From NCBI GenBank assembly GCA_945910005.1, contig OX246745.1, positions 9,134,545 through 9,198,544 of the forward strand: a DNA stretch of 64,000 nt, in the 5' to 3' direction. Numbering within the stretch: position 1 is the stretch's first letter; every line of letters starts with the position of its first letter. The position numbers and the translations under genes were made by a program. This DNA comes from Isoperla grammatica. Lineage: Eukaryota; Arthropoda; Insecta; Plecoptera; Perlodidae. This document shows positions 23,301-33,430 of the stretch, one piece after another. The notes beneath the pieces are model-generated. The model did no database searches. It saw only the letters and a list, made by a program, of their open reading frames with translations, and had not been told where the DNA came from.

Positions 23301-24121
23301 TCGTTGAAAGTCAGGCGAGTAGACCTGGTAATGCACATAAACACACAATGCTATACTTTTGACCATTATTAATTTACTACGATTTCTTGTGTGTTGTATA
23401 TAAGTGACAGAATACTGGGCCTCGCTCTCTTTACCTGTACGACCGTTGAGTGAGAATAAACACTGTGTTAAGCTTCAATGCGTGACTGATTTCTGAAATC
23501 CAGTAAATCCTATATTTTGAACTAATATGAGTGCATTAATGTGATTGTTGTGTATTCATTATGGTGTCCAGTAGCATATCCAGGAATTCACAATTGGGGG
23601 GGGGGGGGGGGGTTCTCAAAGATCCCAATTACGTAAGGGGCGTCCGCCCCAGCTGCCGGAGGCCTTTTCGCCATTGGCGATTATTTTCCATTATTGACGG
23701 TTTAAACGTCTGTGAACACGTTTCAGAACCGTCCAATGTCAGATTTCTTCCCTGTATGGCCCCGGGAGAGAATAGGTCCAGGGTGCTAACTAGAGCCAAT
23801 TTAATTTTCTTAAATACACATACAAATACACTTATAGAGAGTTGAGAGTTCCTCGTTTCCTTCCTACTCTCCGTATATTTGTTTCGTTCTTCTTGAAGGC
23901 ATGGGGGGAGGGGAGTGAACCCCATAACCCCCCCCCCCCCTTGAATATGCCTCTGACGGTGTCAATCCTTTAAAGCCTGCAAGCACACACTGTATCTAAG
24001 AGGCTAATTGTTGTTAAAATGAATGTAAAAGAATGAATACTTACTGGTATTCTGCCGCCACGATCAACCAGAGATGGAGAAGACAGAGCGTCTGGCTGCA
24101 GAGTCGAGTTGGAGAAGTCAT
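17329..24121 (-). CDS. Cys-loop ligand-gated chloride-channel subunit, glycine-receptor-like (407 aa)
   Basis: Ten exons read from high to low: 24121-24045, 23324-23177, 22763-22681, 21543-21400, 20817-20735, 20251-20117, 19808-19708, 18878-18718, 18024-17904, 17499-17329 (TAA). All have GT-AG borders and matching phases. Residues 1-~24 look like a signal peptide. The extracellular domain has the Cys loop C158-x13-C172 and a second pair C217/C228, as in GlyR/GluCl/HisCl subunits, plus N-x-S/T sites (NMTS, NSTA, NFTC). M1 is ~240-262. M2 carries [17 protein letters not shown] (PAR at 269-271), the anion-selective filter. M3 is ~300-325, the M3-M4 loop is short, and M4 is 386-404, ending FAEYI. 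It should form or join a pentameric plasma-membrane Cl- channel. The ligand cannot be told from sequence. Best resemblance is to insect CG12344-like 'glycine receptor alpha-like' proteins (from memory). The ATG exon starts just after TTTGTTGCAG|GCAGG, so a 5' untranslated exon must lie upstream. Confidence 0.93.
21210..21345. mobile_element. fragment related to the palindromic element at 39078-39772
   Basis: TGAATTTTCGTGCA...CTAGAAAGTGT and CTCCAAATCCGATCATTAGT...CGCCAACCAAAGTTGA match, with divergence, the inner part of the long palindrome at 39290-39600. The fragment lies in a channel-gene intron. Confidence 0.5.
21672..22168. mobile_element. hAT-like MITE, TSD ACTGTGAA
   Basis: Inverted ends are TAGAGGTGAGCGCGTG (left) and CACGCGCTCAGCTCTA (right). 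They are flanked by perfect 8-bp duplications ACTGTGAA at 21664-21671 and 22169-22176. The interior is full of CACTCACGCACA-type repeats. There is no transposase. It sits in a channel-gene intron. Confidence 0.88.
23569..23955. mobile_element. hAT-like element, TSD near ATGGTGTC
   Basis: Ends are CAGTAGCATATCCAGGAA and the complement of CAGAGGCATATTCAAGGG. Flanks are ATGGTGTC (23561-23568) and ACGGTGTC (23956-23963), 7 of 8 identical. It contains a poly-G run near the left end and a poly-C run near the right end, so the two can pair. It lies in intron 1 of the channel gene. Confidence 0.75.
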
Positions 24122-24207
24122 CCTGCCTGCAACAAACATTGCATTCACTGATACAACTCGGTATTTCAAATTGATCGTAGGGACGCCTGCTGCACGGAAA
24201 TCGTGAA

Positions 24208-24343
24208 ATAATTATAACTTACACCATATGGTTCTTGTGGCGCTGTTCACAACTAAATCGTAATGTAATGATTGATAGTCGGAAAATATACGATTGCGAT
24301 CCCGATCACGACTAAACGATCACGATGCCGACAATTGTGGTTG
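24208..24343. mobile_element. partial copy of the GATCGGGATCG-type MITE
   Basis: Shares GTTCACAACTAAATCGTAATG, CGATTGCGATCCCGATC and GCCGACAATTGTGGTT (reverse orientation) with 26512-26683 and 30930-31104, but lacks one terminal arm. Confidence 0.65.
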
Positions 24344-24363
24344 AGGCAAAGACAGGCTAATAT

Positions 24364-25601
24364 CAGGGGCGGATTTAAGAAAAAGGGCCCGGTCGGCATT
24401 GATGATTGAAGTTCGTGGAGATGAGGTAGCGCGGAATAGCAGGGGTCTGGGGCTAGCCCCAGCCGCCGGAAACAATTTCGATGAGGGCGAAAATATTTTT
24501 GGTACTGCAATAAGTTTGATGGCCTAAAACGCGTTTAGGTTATTTGTAAAAAGAGCCTTGTCCGTCGGAAACTTTTCCCCGAAAAATAATTAATTATTAC
24601 TGTCCCTATTTTTGCTTGAAGTAGCTACTGATGAGACTAAATAGACGCCGGTTTTAGTAGTAGTTTGGTTTTCAAAATTAACATTAAGTTCTTCTTGAGA
24701 AATGTTCGTGACGGCAGCTAGATCATTCGGACACATGTTCTTGTTGCACTGTGGGGAAACCAGAACAGAGATTTTTAATATCAATCGACGTTTCATCGCG
24801 TTTACTTACTTTACCAACACTTGCTGATCTAAGCGCACTCGAACATGCCTTCCTCTCAGCAACAAATGGTAATTTTGTTTGTTTAGGGTCACTGCCTGCA
24901 CTCAATAAAAGAGAACGTTCCCTACGTACACTTTTGACAGCCTGGTTTATGAATTTGTATTTGTCTTCCTCGCTCATTTCTAAACATATACCTGAACCTG
25001 GCAGTGGCAAATTTCAATATCACATGCTACAATAAAATATGTGTAAAATAACAATTCAAACCAACAAAAGGAATCACACACACGCACACGCTGTAGCACA
25101 ATATTTTGCAAGAACTACTTGACTTCCGTCACTTGCCAAACTTATTATACAACTGAGCTACGAACACGTGTTTAGGGTTTAAAGACACAACAAGCCACCC
25201 CCACCCGACCACCCATCGACCACTTATATAACTACTTTACCGGTAACTGATTTTCCTCGAATTTTGAAATGTGCGCATTCGCTTTTATGTTTACGAAGCG
25301 TTGTTTCTCAGAACTGTGTAAATCTGTTTTGAACGTGAAAACATCCTGTCGCGCTGTCCCTACCCTTATTTTCTAACAACTTGTCGTTATTGTGAAAAGC
25401 CCACACTAAACTCTTCATATAATTTTGTCAATTGTAGCTTCGTTTCCCTTTCATTGACAATTTCAACAAATAGAGGCTGAGTAGACGACAACTACAATAT
25501 ACCAAGCTATGATTATCAGCAATGGGTGTCTGGGGGGGCCCCGACCGGGTCGGGGCCAGGTCGGCATTTGCCGACCTCGCCACCCGTTAAATCCGCCCCT
25601 G
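24364..25601 (-). mobile_element. hAT-like element (1,238 bp), TSD GCTAATAT, transposase remnant
   Basis: Ends CAGGGGCGGATTTAA and TTAAATCCGCCCCTG are flanked by perfect 8-bp GCTAATAT at 24356-24363 and 25602-25609. Two minus-strand open stretches (25010-24723 and 24796-24590) encode a piece with KQTKLPF, like the N-terminal region of BED/hAT transposases. No catalytic RNase-H-like core is visible, so it is an internally deleted, non-autonomous copy. It sits just upstream of the channel's start exon. Confidence 0.88.
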
Positions 25602-25879
25602 GCTAATATCTACCTGAGGACATGGTTACCATACTCTTAAAAAGCAAATCATTACATTCACCGTGCTTATTCAAGTCTATTCCGGAGCTAAACATGACAC
25701 GGTGGGCATTTAAATCACAAAGAGGGTCGCATGCATCAAATGAGATAGAATAGGTTCCACAGCGACCTTGTGAATGCTGACGTATAGAACACTGAGTCGG
25801 AGCCAATCAGCGGGTAGCTTTTCCAATACTGACATTTGGTTGGCTCAGTCATCTCTGACGGCAGCATCCACAAAGTTCA

Positions 25880-26060
25880 TGTGGAACGACAAATAAAATA
25901 ATAGATAAGGAACGGGGATGATGATGAGGATTAACATACGCGCGAGAGCCCTCTTTGAAGTCAGCGCGGTAACCAACATTGAGAAGAACCTCGAGTGAGA
26001 ATTGCTGGTGAACGGTGATGGAAATCGAACCCGCGAACGAACGCCTAATGATCCTTGTGT
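25880..26060 (-). mobile_element. tRNA-derived SINE (minus strand)
   Basis: On the minus strand a B box (CGGGTTCGATTTCC) at about 26020-26035 is followed by a body and a T-rich ATTATTTTATTTG 3' end near 25885. The translation shows the typical SINE 'GVRSRVRFPSP' string. The A box is unclear. Confidence 0.5.
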
Positions 26061-26511
26061 GTGCACTCATCCAGCATCCATCTTGTGCACGAGAGCTCAA
26101 GTACTTGATGACGTCACTCCGCGCTTGTTAGGTCCATCAATGCTGCATGGAAGCAAATCAATGAACCCGCTCGCCGAAGATGAGAAATGTTGAAGAGTTC
26201 TCGACGAGTTAAATTGCACTGACGCGGTCTTTGTCTCACGGGAATGAATGGAACACGGACAACGGTCCAATAAGCATTGACAACCCTTATATAACAGAAG
26301 CGTCGCATTGAGTTTGAGAGGGCGCAATCCGAGCATAATCTGCAGTTGTAGACTATGGGCGAGGCGGTATAGAGCCGCAGCTGCCGACAGAGGAAACATT
26401 TTCCGGGACTTACAACATTTCTAGCAAAATCATTTGTCACACGTAAATAATAAGGCAACCAAAGCATTTCCTGATTTTGTAATGTCATAATAAATGGCTA
26501 GTAAAGCTCCG

Positions 26512-26683
26512 ACCACAACTGTCGGCATCGTGATCGTAATCGGGATCGGGATCGCAATCGTACATTTTCTCATGCAAAATCATTACGATTTTATTGTGAA
26601 CAACGCCATAAAGAACCATGTAAGTTAAAACTCTTCCATGATTGCGGATTGCGATAACGATCCCAATACGGACAATTATGGTT
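26512..26683. mobile_element. GATCGGGATCG-type MITE, copy 2
   Basis: Inverted ends ACCACAACTGTCGGCATCG and GGACAATTATGGTT. The interior holds GATCGGGATCGCAATCG, then GTGAACAACGCCATAAAGAACC, then GCGATAACGATCCC. It matches 30930-31104 along its whole length. Confidence 0.75.
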
Positions 26684-27254
26684 AGTACGCCACTAAATAT
26701 TAATAAGTTGTCCCAACGTGACTGGATAGGAACTAGCGCCGTAAATGATGGTTTCTTCTAAATGAACACTGGTTACCGTTACTTGCGAACCACTATCGAA
26801 AATGGAATCATAATTTGTTGGTTTGGTACCTAATTTGGACCAGTATATGTTTAATGACGGCTGAACACTACCAAATGAGAAAGTCTTGCGGTCGTCGTAT
26901 CTCTTATGCTATATGCTACCCTCGACGGTGATCACTGATTAGAAGGTTAATAAATAATGTGTGTCATGTCCCATTCAGTTCTCTCACAACACATTTCATT
27001 TTTGAAGACACTAGGAACGAAAGTTCTAATGACAAACTCTCTTATAAATTAGACTATGTTTGATGTGATGGAAGACGAGTTTATAAGAACTTAAAAAAAC
27101 ATAATGTATCCAAGTTTAAAGGAAGAAATATATCCCATAGAGTCTTAACGATCTCACGCGGTCGGATTTATTACCAACTAAAACATCCCTCAAACTTGCA
27201 GTTTTTAAACAGCGCCCTGCTGCACGCTATTAATACATGATCAAGATTATCTTA
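26684..27254. other. intergenic, no gene seen
   Basis: No open frame, repeat or splice context that I can support. Confidence 0.4.
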
Positions 27255-27418
27255 GAGTCAAATCCATAGTACTCCTCAACTCAGACTTTCCTCAGACTCA
27301 CCCAACCACCATTCACAGAGCAGTCCACATGGCAATGCTGCTCTGTGATTGGTGGTTGGGCGAGTCTGAGGAAATACAAAGTTGAGGAGCACGTGAGGAA
27401 CGACTATGCATTTGACTC
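27255..27418. mobile_element. foldback MITE, copy 1
   Basis: GTCAAATCCATAGT...CTCCTCAACTCAGAC...CTCGCCCAACCACC-like left arm mirrored by GGTGGTTGGGCGAGTCTGAG...TTGAGGAGCACGTGAGGAACGACTATGCATTTGAC. A second copy is at 63441-63619. Confidence 0.75.
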
Positions 27419-27789
27419 GGTTCAGAATCTCACCACAGCCCTAACGATCTATCTATCATCTATCGCACAGACATTGATCACAAGTCTTGAAGATAATACA
27501 ATCATTGTAACGATCGTCTCGCCTTTTCGTTAACCATGGATATACTCGACATCTTCTTTCAGATACCTACTATAGTATTAACATTGTTCTAGTTATTGAT
27601 TAAGGTAGTTCCCGCCTATTTTGTTATTTTTTATCTTGTGAGCCACTTGACGTTTGGTCACGTTCGCATGGCGAATAACTTTACTCTTCGCCGGTCCATC
27701 AAGATTCAATTCACAGCATCGTTATCGGGGGGAATCCCTCAGGGAAGCGACGAACATTGACAGAAGAAGGACAATCAATGTTCGGAGCA

Positions 27790-29640
27790 GCGGAGAACAG
27801 ACAGCGTGACATCAATGCTCAGAAGGGAACAATGATTGACGCGTGACGCATCAATGCTCAGAAGGGAACAATGACTGAACGTGACATCAATGCTCAGAAT
27901 GGAACAATGACTGACGCGTGACATCAACGCTCAGAATGGAACAACGGATAACGCGTGACATCAATGCTCAGAAGGGAACAATGACTGACGCGTAGCATTA
28001 ATGCTCAGAATGGAACAATGACTGACGCGTGACATCAATGCTCAGAATAGAACAACGGATAACGCGTGACATCAATGCTCAGAAGGGAACAATGACTGAC
28101 GCGTGGCATCAATGCTCAAAATGGAACAATGACTAATGCGTGGCATTAATGCTCAGAAGGGAACAATGACTGAACGTGACATCAATGCTCAGAATGGAAC
28201 AATGACTAACGCGTGACATCAACGCTCAGAATGGAACAACGGATAACGCGTGACATCAATGCTCAGAAGGGAACAATGACTGACGCGTAGCATTAATGCT
28301 CAGAATGAAACAATGGCTGACGCGTGGCATTAATGCTCAGAATAGAACAACGGATAACGCGTGACATCAATGCTCAAAATGGAACAATGACTAATGCGTG
28401 GCATCAATGCTCTAAAGGGAACAATGACTAACGCGTGGCATTAATGCTTAGAATGGAACAATGATTGACGCCTAGCATTAATGCTCAGAATGGAACAATG
28501 ATTGACGCGTGGCATCAATGCTCAGAAGGGAACAATGACTAACGCGTCACATCAATGCTCAGAAGGGAACAATGACTGACGAGTAGCATTAATGCCCAGA
28601 ATGGAAACGCGGATAACCCGTGACATCAATGCTCAGAATGGAACAATGACTAACACGTCACATCAATGCTCAGAATGGAACAATGACTAACGCGTGGCAT
28701 TAATGCTTAGAATGGAACAATGATTGACGCCTAGCATTAATGCTCAGAATGGAACAATGATTGACGCGTGGCATCAATGCTCAGAAGGGAACAATGACTA
28801 ACGCGTCACATCAATGCTCAGAATGGAACAATGACTAACGCGTGGCATTAATGCTTAGAATGGAACAATGATTGACGCCTAGCATTAATGCTCAGAATGG
28901 AACAACGGATAACGCATGACATCAATGCTCAGAATGGAACAATGACTAATGCGTGGCATTAATGCTCAGAATGGAACAATGACTAACGCGTGACATCAAC
29001 GCTCAGAATGGAACAATGACTAATGCGTGGCATCAATGCTCAGAAGGGAACAATGACTAACGCGTCACATCAATGCTCAGAATGGAACAATGACTAACGC
29101 GTGGCATTAATGCTCAGAATGGAACAATGACTGACGCCTAGCATTAATGCTCAGAATGGAACAACGGATAACGCGTGACATCAATGCTCAGAATGGAACA
29201 ATGACTAACGCGTGGCATTAATGCTTAGAATGGAACAATGATTGACGCCTAGCATTAATGCTCAGAATGGAACAACGGATAACGCGTGACATCAATGCTC
29301 AGAAGGGAACAATGACTGACGCGTAGCATTAATGCTCAGAATGGAACAATGATTGACGCCTAGCATCAATGCTCAGAATGGAACAACGGATAACGCGTGA
29401 CATCAATGCTCAGAATGGAACAATGACTAACGCGTGGCATTAATGCTTAGAATGGAACAATGATTGACGCCTAGCATTAATGCTCAGAATGGAACAACGG
29501 ATAACGCGTGACATCAATGCTCTAAAGGGAACAATGACTGACGCGTCACATCAATGCTCAGAATGGAACACCGGTTAAATGCGTGACATCAATGCTCAAA
29601 ATAGAACAATGACTAATGCGTGGCATTAATGCTTGGCGCA
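27790..29640 (+). repeat. 37-bp tandem array (~50 copies)
   Basis: A consensus unit of about 37 bp contains CATCAATGCTCAGAATGG followed by AACAATGACTAACGCGTGA. It has recurrent variants: AACAACGGATAACGCG, CATTAATGCTTAG, TGACGCCTAGC. Nearly every unit holds AACAATG (a SOX/HMG-box type site, WWCAAWG) and ACGCGT (MluI site / MCB box). No long open frame is maintained. Confidence 0.95.
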
Positions 29641-29780
29641 TCGCCGAACACTGAACAGGGCTACTGTGTGGGGAAGGGGGGGAGGGGGGTGGATTTGTTC
29701 CTTGACTTCACAATGACTGGAAGGTGTCTTTATACAACTGCCCTAAGGGTCATGCACAATCAACTGTCAAGTTAACAGGG

Positions 29781-30142
29781 AAGGATACACCTACGTCAAA
29801 AACCGCAATAAATTTTCATTTTTAATTTATATCACAAGAATGGGCTTCGAAATCAAAAATCTTAATCAACAGCGCACTGTGGTTTAGTAAGCCCTACACA
29901 TTGAATGCGCTAAGTCGTGACTTATATTATAATCAGTATGTTTTTTCTAAATAATTAATTTTATTACTAATTATCGAATTATAATCAAAATACTACGCTA
30001 ATGGTTATAATATTTTATTCAATCGGTAGGGCTTACGAAAGCAAAGTTCGCTGCTGATTTAGATTTTCGCTTTCTTGTTGCAATCTTGAGATATTATTTA
30101 ATAATGAACATTTTCTGCGGTTTTTGACGTAGAGACTATCCT
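29781..30142. mobile_element. long-inverted-repeat element, family copy 2
   Basis: Ends AAGGATACACCTACGTCAAAAACCGC and GCGGTTTTTGACGTAGAGACTATCC are inverted. The interior shares CAACAGCGCACTGTGGTTTAGTAAG and ATTATAATCAGT with 13781-14138. It is non-coding. Confidence 0.75.
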
Positions 30143-30929
30143 TTGCCCTTAAATATGGGATTTGTTGATATGGAATTGTTTGATTAAATGCTATTTTCCG
30201 TAAGAGAAATAAACCCCATAGCAACAATAAACGACTGTGCATCTGACGTACAACACGGCGATCTCTTAACACTTTTCGTACTATTTGGATAAACAGATTT
30301 AAGAAATAAATACTTGCTTCCTAAACTAAAATGTAAGTGTACAAATCAAAGTAGTTCCCCAAAGCAATGAAATGCAGAATACTCGAGAACAGGCCGCGGA
30401 CCTTGTTATAGGAGAGACAGTTAGTAGCTATATGATTTGCAACTAAACCGCAGTTCACTGTGTACGTTGTGTACACCACGATATGAGTTTCGTTCGGAAT
30501 TGCTAGAAGAAATGGGGTAATAAGACTGATGCTAAAAATGTTGTGAATAGCCTATGTTGTATTTTATACCACGTTTGGGACTCCCTCTTGCACCTCAAAT
30601 GTGATTTTTTTCAAATCTCCAGACGAATCATTCTTCGAATCGAAAAAATGTGTTTGGTTGGTCGAAATTGTTTTCTTTTTCCCGTGAGATTAGTGAATTC
30701 ACGAGACGTGAACCTCAAATGTCATGGCCGTAACCTACGTAAAACCATGTAAATGTTTTTCAACAAGGTCGTAATTTTAGCTTTCTGAAAAGGAAACACA
30801 ATAATCCAACAATTATTCAAGCACAGTAGCCTATACTTTGTGTATTATATTTTAAGCGGAAATCCGCCACTTTTATACGAGCGAAACCTGGTCACCTCTG
30901 CGATGCGACTTACGGTGGCGTAAAGCCCC
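30143..30929. other. intergenic, no gene seen
   Basis: Short open frames only; no recognisable domain, repeat or RNA gene. Confidence 0.4.
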
Positions 30930-31104
30930 AACCGCAATTGTCGGCATCGTGATCATAACCGGGATCGGGATCGCAATCGCAATCGTAAATTTTCCCATCA
31001 TTACGACATTACGATTTAGTTGTGAACAGCACCATAAGAACCATGTAAGTTAACTCTCACGACTTTCGGGATGGGATTGCGATCCCGATCCCGATAATTG
31101 TGGT
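30930..31104. mobile_element. GATCGGGATCG-type MITE, copy 3
   Basis: Ends AACCGCAATTGTCGGCATCG and CCCGATAATTGTGGT. The central GTTGTGAACAGCACCATAAGAACCATGTAAGTTAA segment is shared with the other two copies. Confidence 0.75.
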
Positions 31105-31827
31105 AAACTGGCCATAAAGAAAGCGGTTTGCGTTAGCAAGAAGAAAACACCAAAGTAAATGCAAAATAATATCACATTTGAATAGTATGTAAACAACAAA
31201 GATGCTCAGTTTTAACTACATCAGGCTAACGATGATGCGGATGTCGTTTCAAGCCATTATTAGTATTCAACAAACGTTTACTGTTGTACCGTGGTAAAAA
31301 CACACGATTGCATGTTTCTGGATTATATTAAATTGCGGTAATTGAGAGATTAGGTGAACGTCGGTAATTTATGGTGTACTAACGCAAGATGGCACAAAAT
31401 ATTATTAAATCAGATTCGATAAAAATAAAAATAAATACAATGGTTTAAGATTCATCATTTTCTCGAAAAAACAGTTTAGGGTAAGTTTTAGAATTAACTT
31501 CCATTTATTGCTAATATTCGAAACCGAGATATTGTAGAAAATTTAAAAAATCTATGAAATCGGTAAAGCAAACTTCCGAATAATATTTTTGACATGCAAA
31601 GATTAAGGCAAACACGAATTTTAATTTGAATGTGTCCACCCGCAATTGACGCGCAAACAATACAATTCGATAAGAAAAAACTTCGAAAAAACAATTTTAC
31701 CTTTTACAAAATGAAAATAATATATAATGGCAATCATCGAAATAAACTAATTTAAATAAGAATTGTTTGCTGAAATAGTTTGAAGCAACTTACAAGTAGG
31801 TCGAATGGCGCGAGGAGTAAGACTTAC

Positions 31828-31890
31828 CTCGGATGACCTATCTCTTCGGCGGCTGAGTCCCCACTGCGACGACCCACCTCTAAACCATGC
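31828..31890 (-). other. candidate 5' untranslated exon of the channel gene
   Basis: On the minus strand a locally GC-rich stretch (GTGGGTCGTCGCAGTGGGG...CGAAGAGATAGG) ends in CATCCGAG|GTAAGT, a perfect donor at 31828/31827. The channel's coding start lies in an exon preceded by a splice acceptor (24126), so an upstream non-coding exon is required and this is a good candidate. The upstream boundary and the link are inferred. Confidence 0.3.
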
Positions 31891-33237
31891 GACACAGCGG
31901 CAAGAAATCAATCCGCCTCGGATTTGATTGGTGCATCTCTGGCTGTCTTCATCTCATTATAGACAGATTTAACAGAAACAAAACCACAACAGATCGTTCA
32001 ATGTACTTAAACAAGGTTATGTGTGGGCGACAAAAAATTGTACGTAGGTGGAGCTACATTATGACCAAAATACACTTGAAAATCAGCACACAACACAGCA
32101 CATATCTATTTTTAACAGAACTTACAAAAAAGAGAGAATTAAGGGCAAAGTATCCAAAGATGTTTTAAAAAGTTGAATTACGACGCCGAATAATAAAAAT
32201 AAACAATATCAAGATCCTGAGATTAGTAGAATTCACCAAATATTCGAATTGGTATTAGATGAATGTAACCCACTAAATAAAGTAATTACACGCACATTGG
32301 TGCAAACAGCTATTATAATTAGGCTACCAATATGAACTGAGCAAAAAATGTGTAACGAGACAATTGCAATTTTTGACTTAAAAGTACAGGCGAAATAAAT
32401 TTGGGTGCATAATCTTTTATTTTCGTTTCTAAAAAAAAAAAAAAAAAACTAAAGCTCTACAGTACACACTCAACCATCAAGCGACTGTTCTAAAGTGTAT
32501 TTGTAACTATAGATGAGTATGTAGAATTCGTAATTTCAGACTTAATAATGATGAAATCCAAACTTAAAACGCATGTTAAGAATTAATTTTGTTGTTGTGT
32601 TTTCCCAGTAATGAAAAGTATGTACAAAATTAGATTCAGGTGTTTTTAATAGACAAAGCACTGTTTATTTTGGTATCCCCTAAGCTCATGAGAAAGGAAT
32701 ATCTTATGTATAGTCAACAGCATACAAATGACATTGATAGAGTCGTCTTACAGTAACTTCGGTAATGCTTTCGTCATCAATCAATGACGTGTTTACGGTC
32801 TCGGCCAACATGAGCAGGTATCTGAATTAGCCACGGTCGCTGGTTGGCTGCCGCTCACCCACCCGTGACGGAAGCAATACCGAAGTTGTTGTACGGCTAC
32901 TATAATAATTTAATTAGAATATTTCTACGTGCTATGGCCAAGTTCCCATCTATTGATGATTTTACCTAACAAATTATTTTTTGCATTTTGTAAGTACGTA
33001 GGCCTCCTGAATTACAACATTTCACATTTGAAGTGTTTGAACTGTGTCATTATTGAGAGGACATTATACTTCCTTGGTGTAGCATGGCGCCTGGATGTTT
33101 GATGTTTCATACTTGTCATTGAAGTGGCACTGGAGACTGGAGAGCTCTATATGGAAGGTACTAATTAATTATCCTACTATACATACTCCGCGAGAATCTA
33201 AGAATAAACATATATATATGGTATCAGACAAAAAGTA
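31891..33237. other. intergenic, no gene seen
   Basis: AT-rich with a poly-A run at about 32431. An imperfect inverted motif GTAACTTCGGTAATGCTTTCGTCA...TGACGGAAGCAATACCGAAGTTGTTG lies at 32754-32890, probably the ends of another foldback element. Confidence 0.45.
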
Positions 33238-33430
33238 AAAAAACCGACACCACTGGGAATTGAACCCAGGTCTCCCATTTGCCAGACAGGCACACTTATA
33301 ATTATTATTATATTATCGGTCTATTACATGTTATGAGAAATTGTAACTCGCCGTCTCTGTAGCTTGATCAGTGGTCAGAGTGCCCGATTGACAAGTGGGA
33401 GACCTGGGTTCGATTCCTAGCGGGGACAGT
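33238..33430. pseudogene. inverted pair of tRNA-like sequences
   Basis: On + at about 33354-33427 the sequence runs from GTCTCTG to CGGGGACA, and the two acceptor strands pair with G-U wobbles. It has a D-arm-like AGCTTGATCAGTGGTCAGAGT, an anticodon-like loop TTGACAA and a T arm (CTGGGTTCGATTCCTAG). On - at about 33295-33241 a relative reads GGGAGACCTGGGTTCAATTCCCAGTGGTGTCGG. The loop would read GAC (Val), not a normal eukaryotic nuclear isoacceptor, and the anticodon stem has a mismatch. These are probably pseudogenes or SINE heads; the pair could fold back. Confidence 0.5.

Noticed and set aside
23561..23925. Open frames with [16 protein letters not shown] and its antisense
   Set aside because: They lie inside the hAT-like element 23569-23955 in a channel-gene intron.
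25845..26100. GVRSRVRFPSP peptide as a gene
   Set aside because: This string is the usual translation of a SINE B-box region; no further homology.
27790..29640. CRISPR-like direct repeats
   Set aside because: Units abut without unique spacers and the DNA is clearly eukaryotic; it is a minisatellite.
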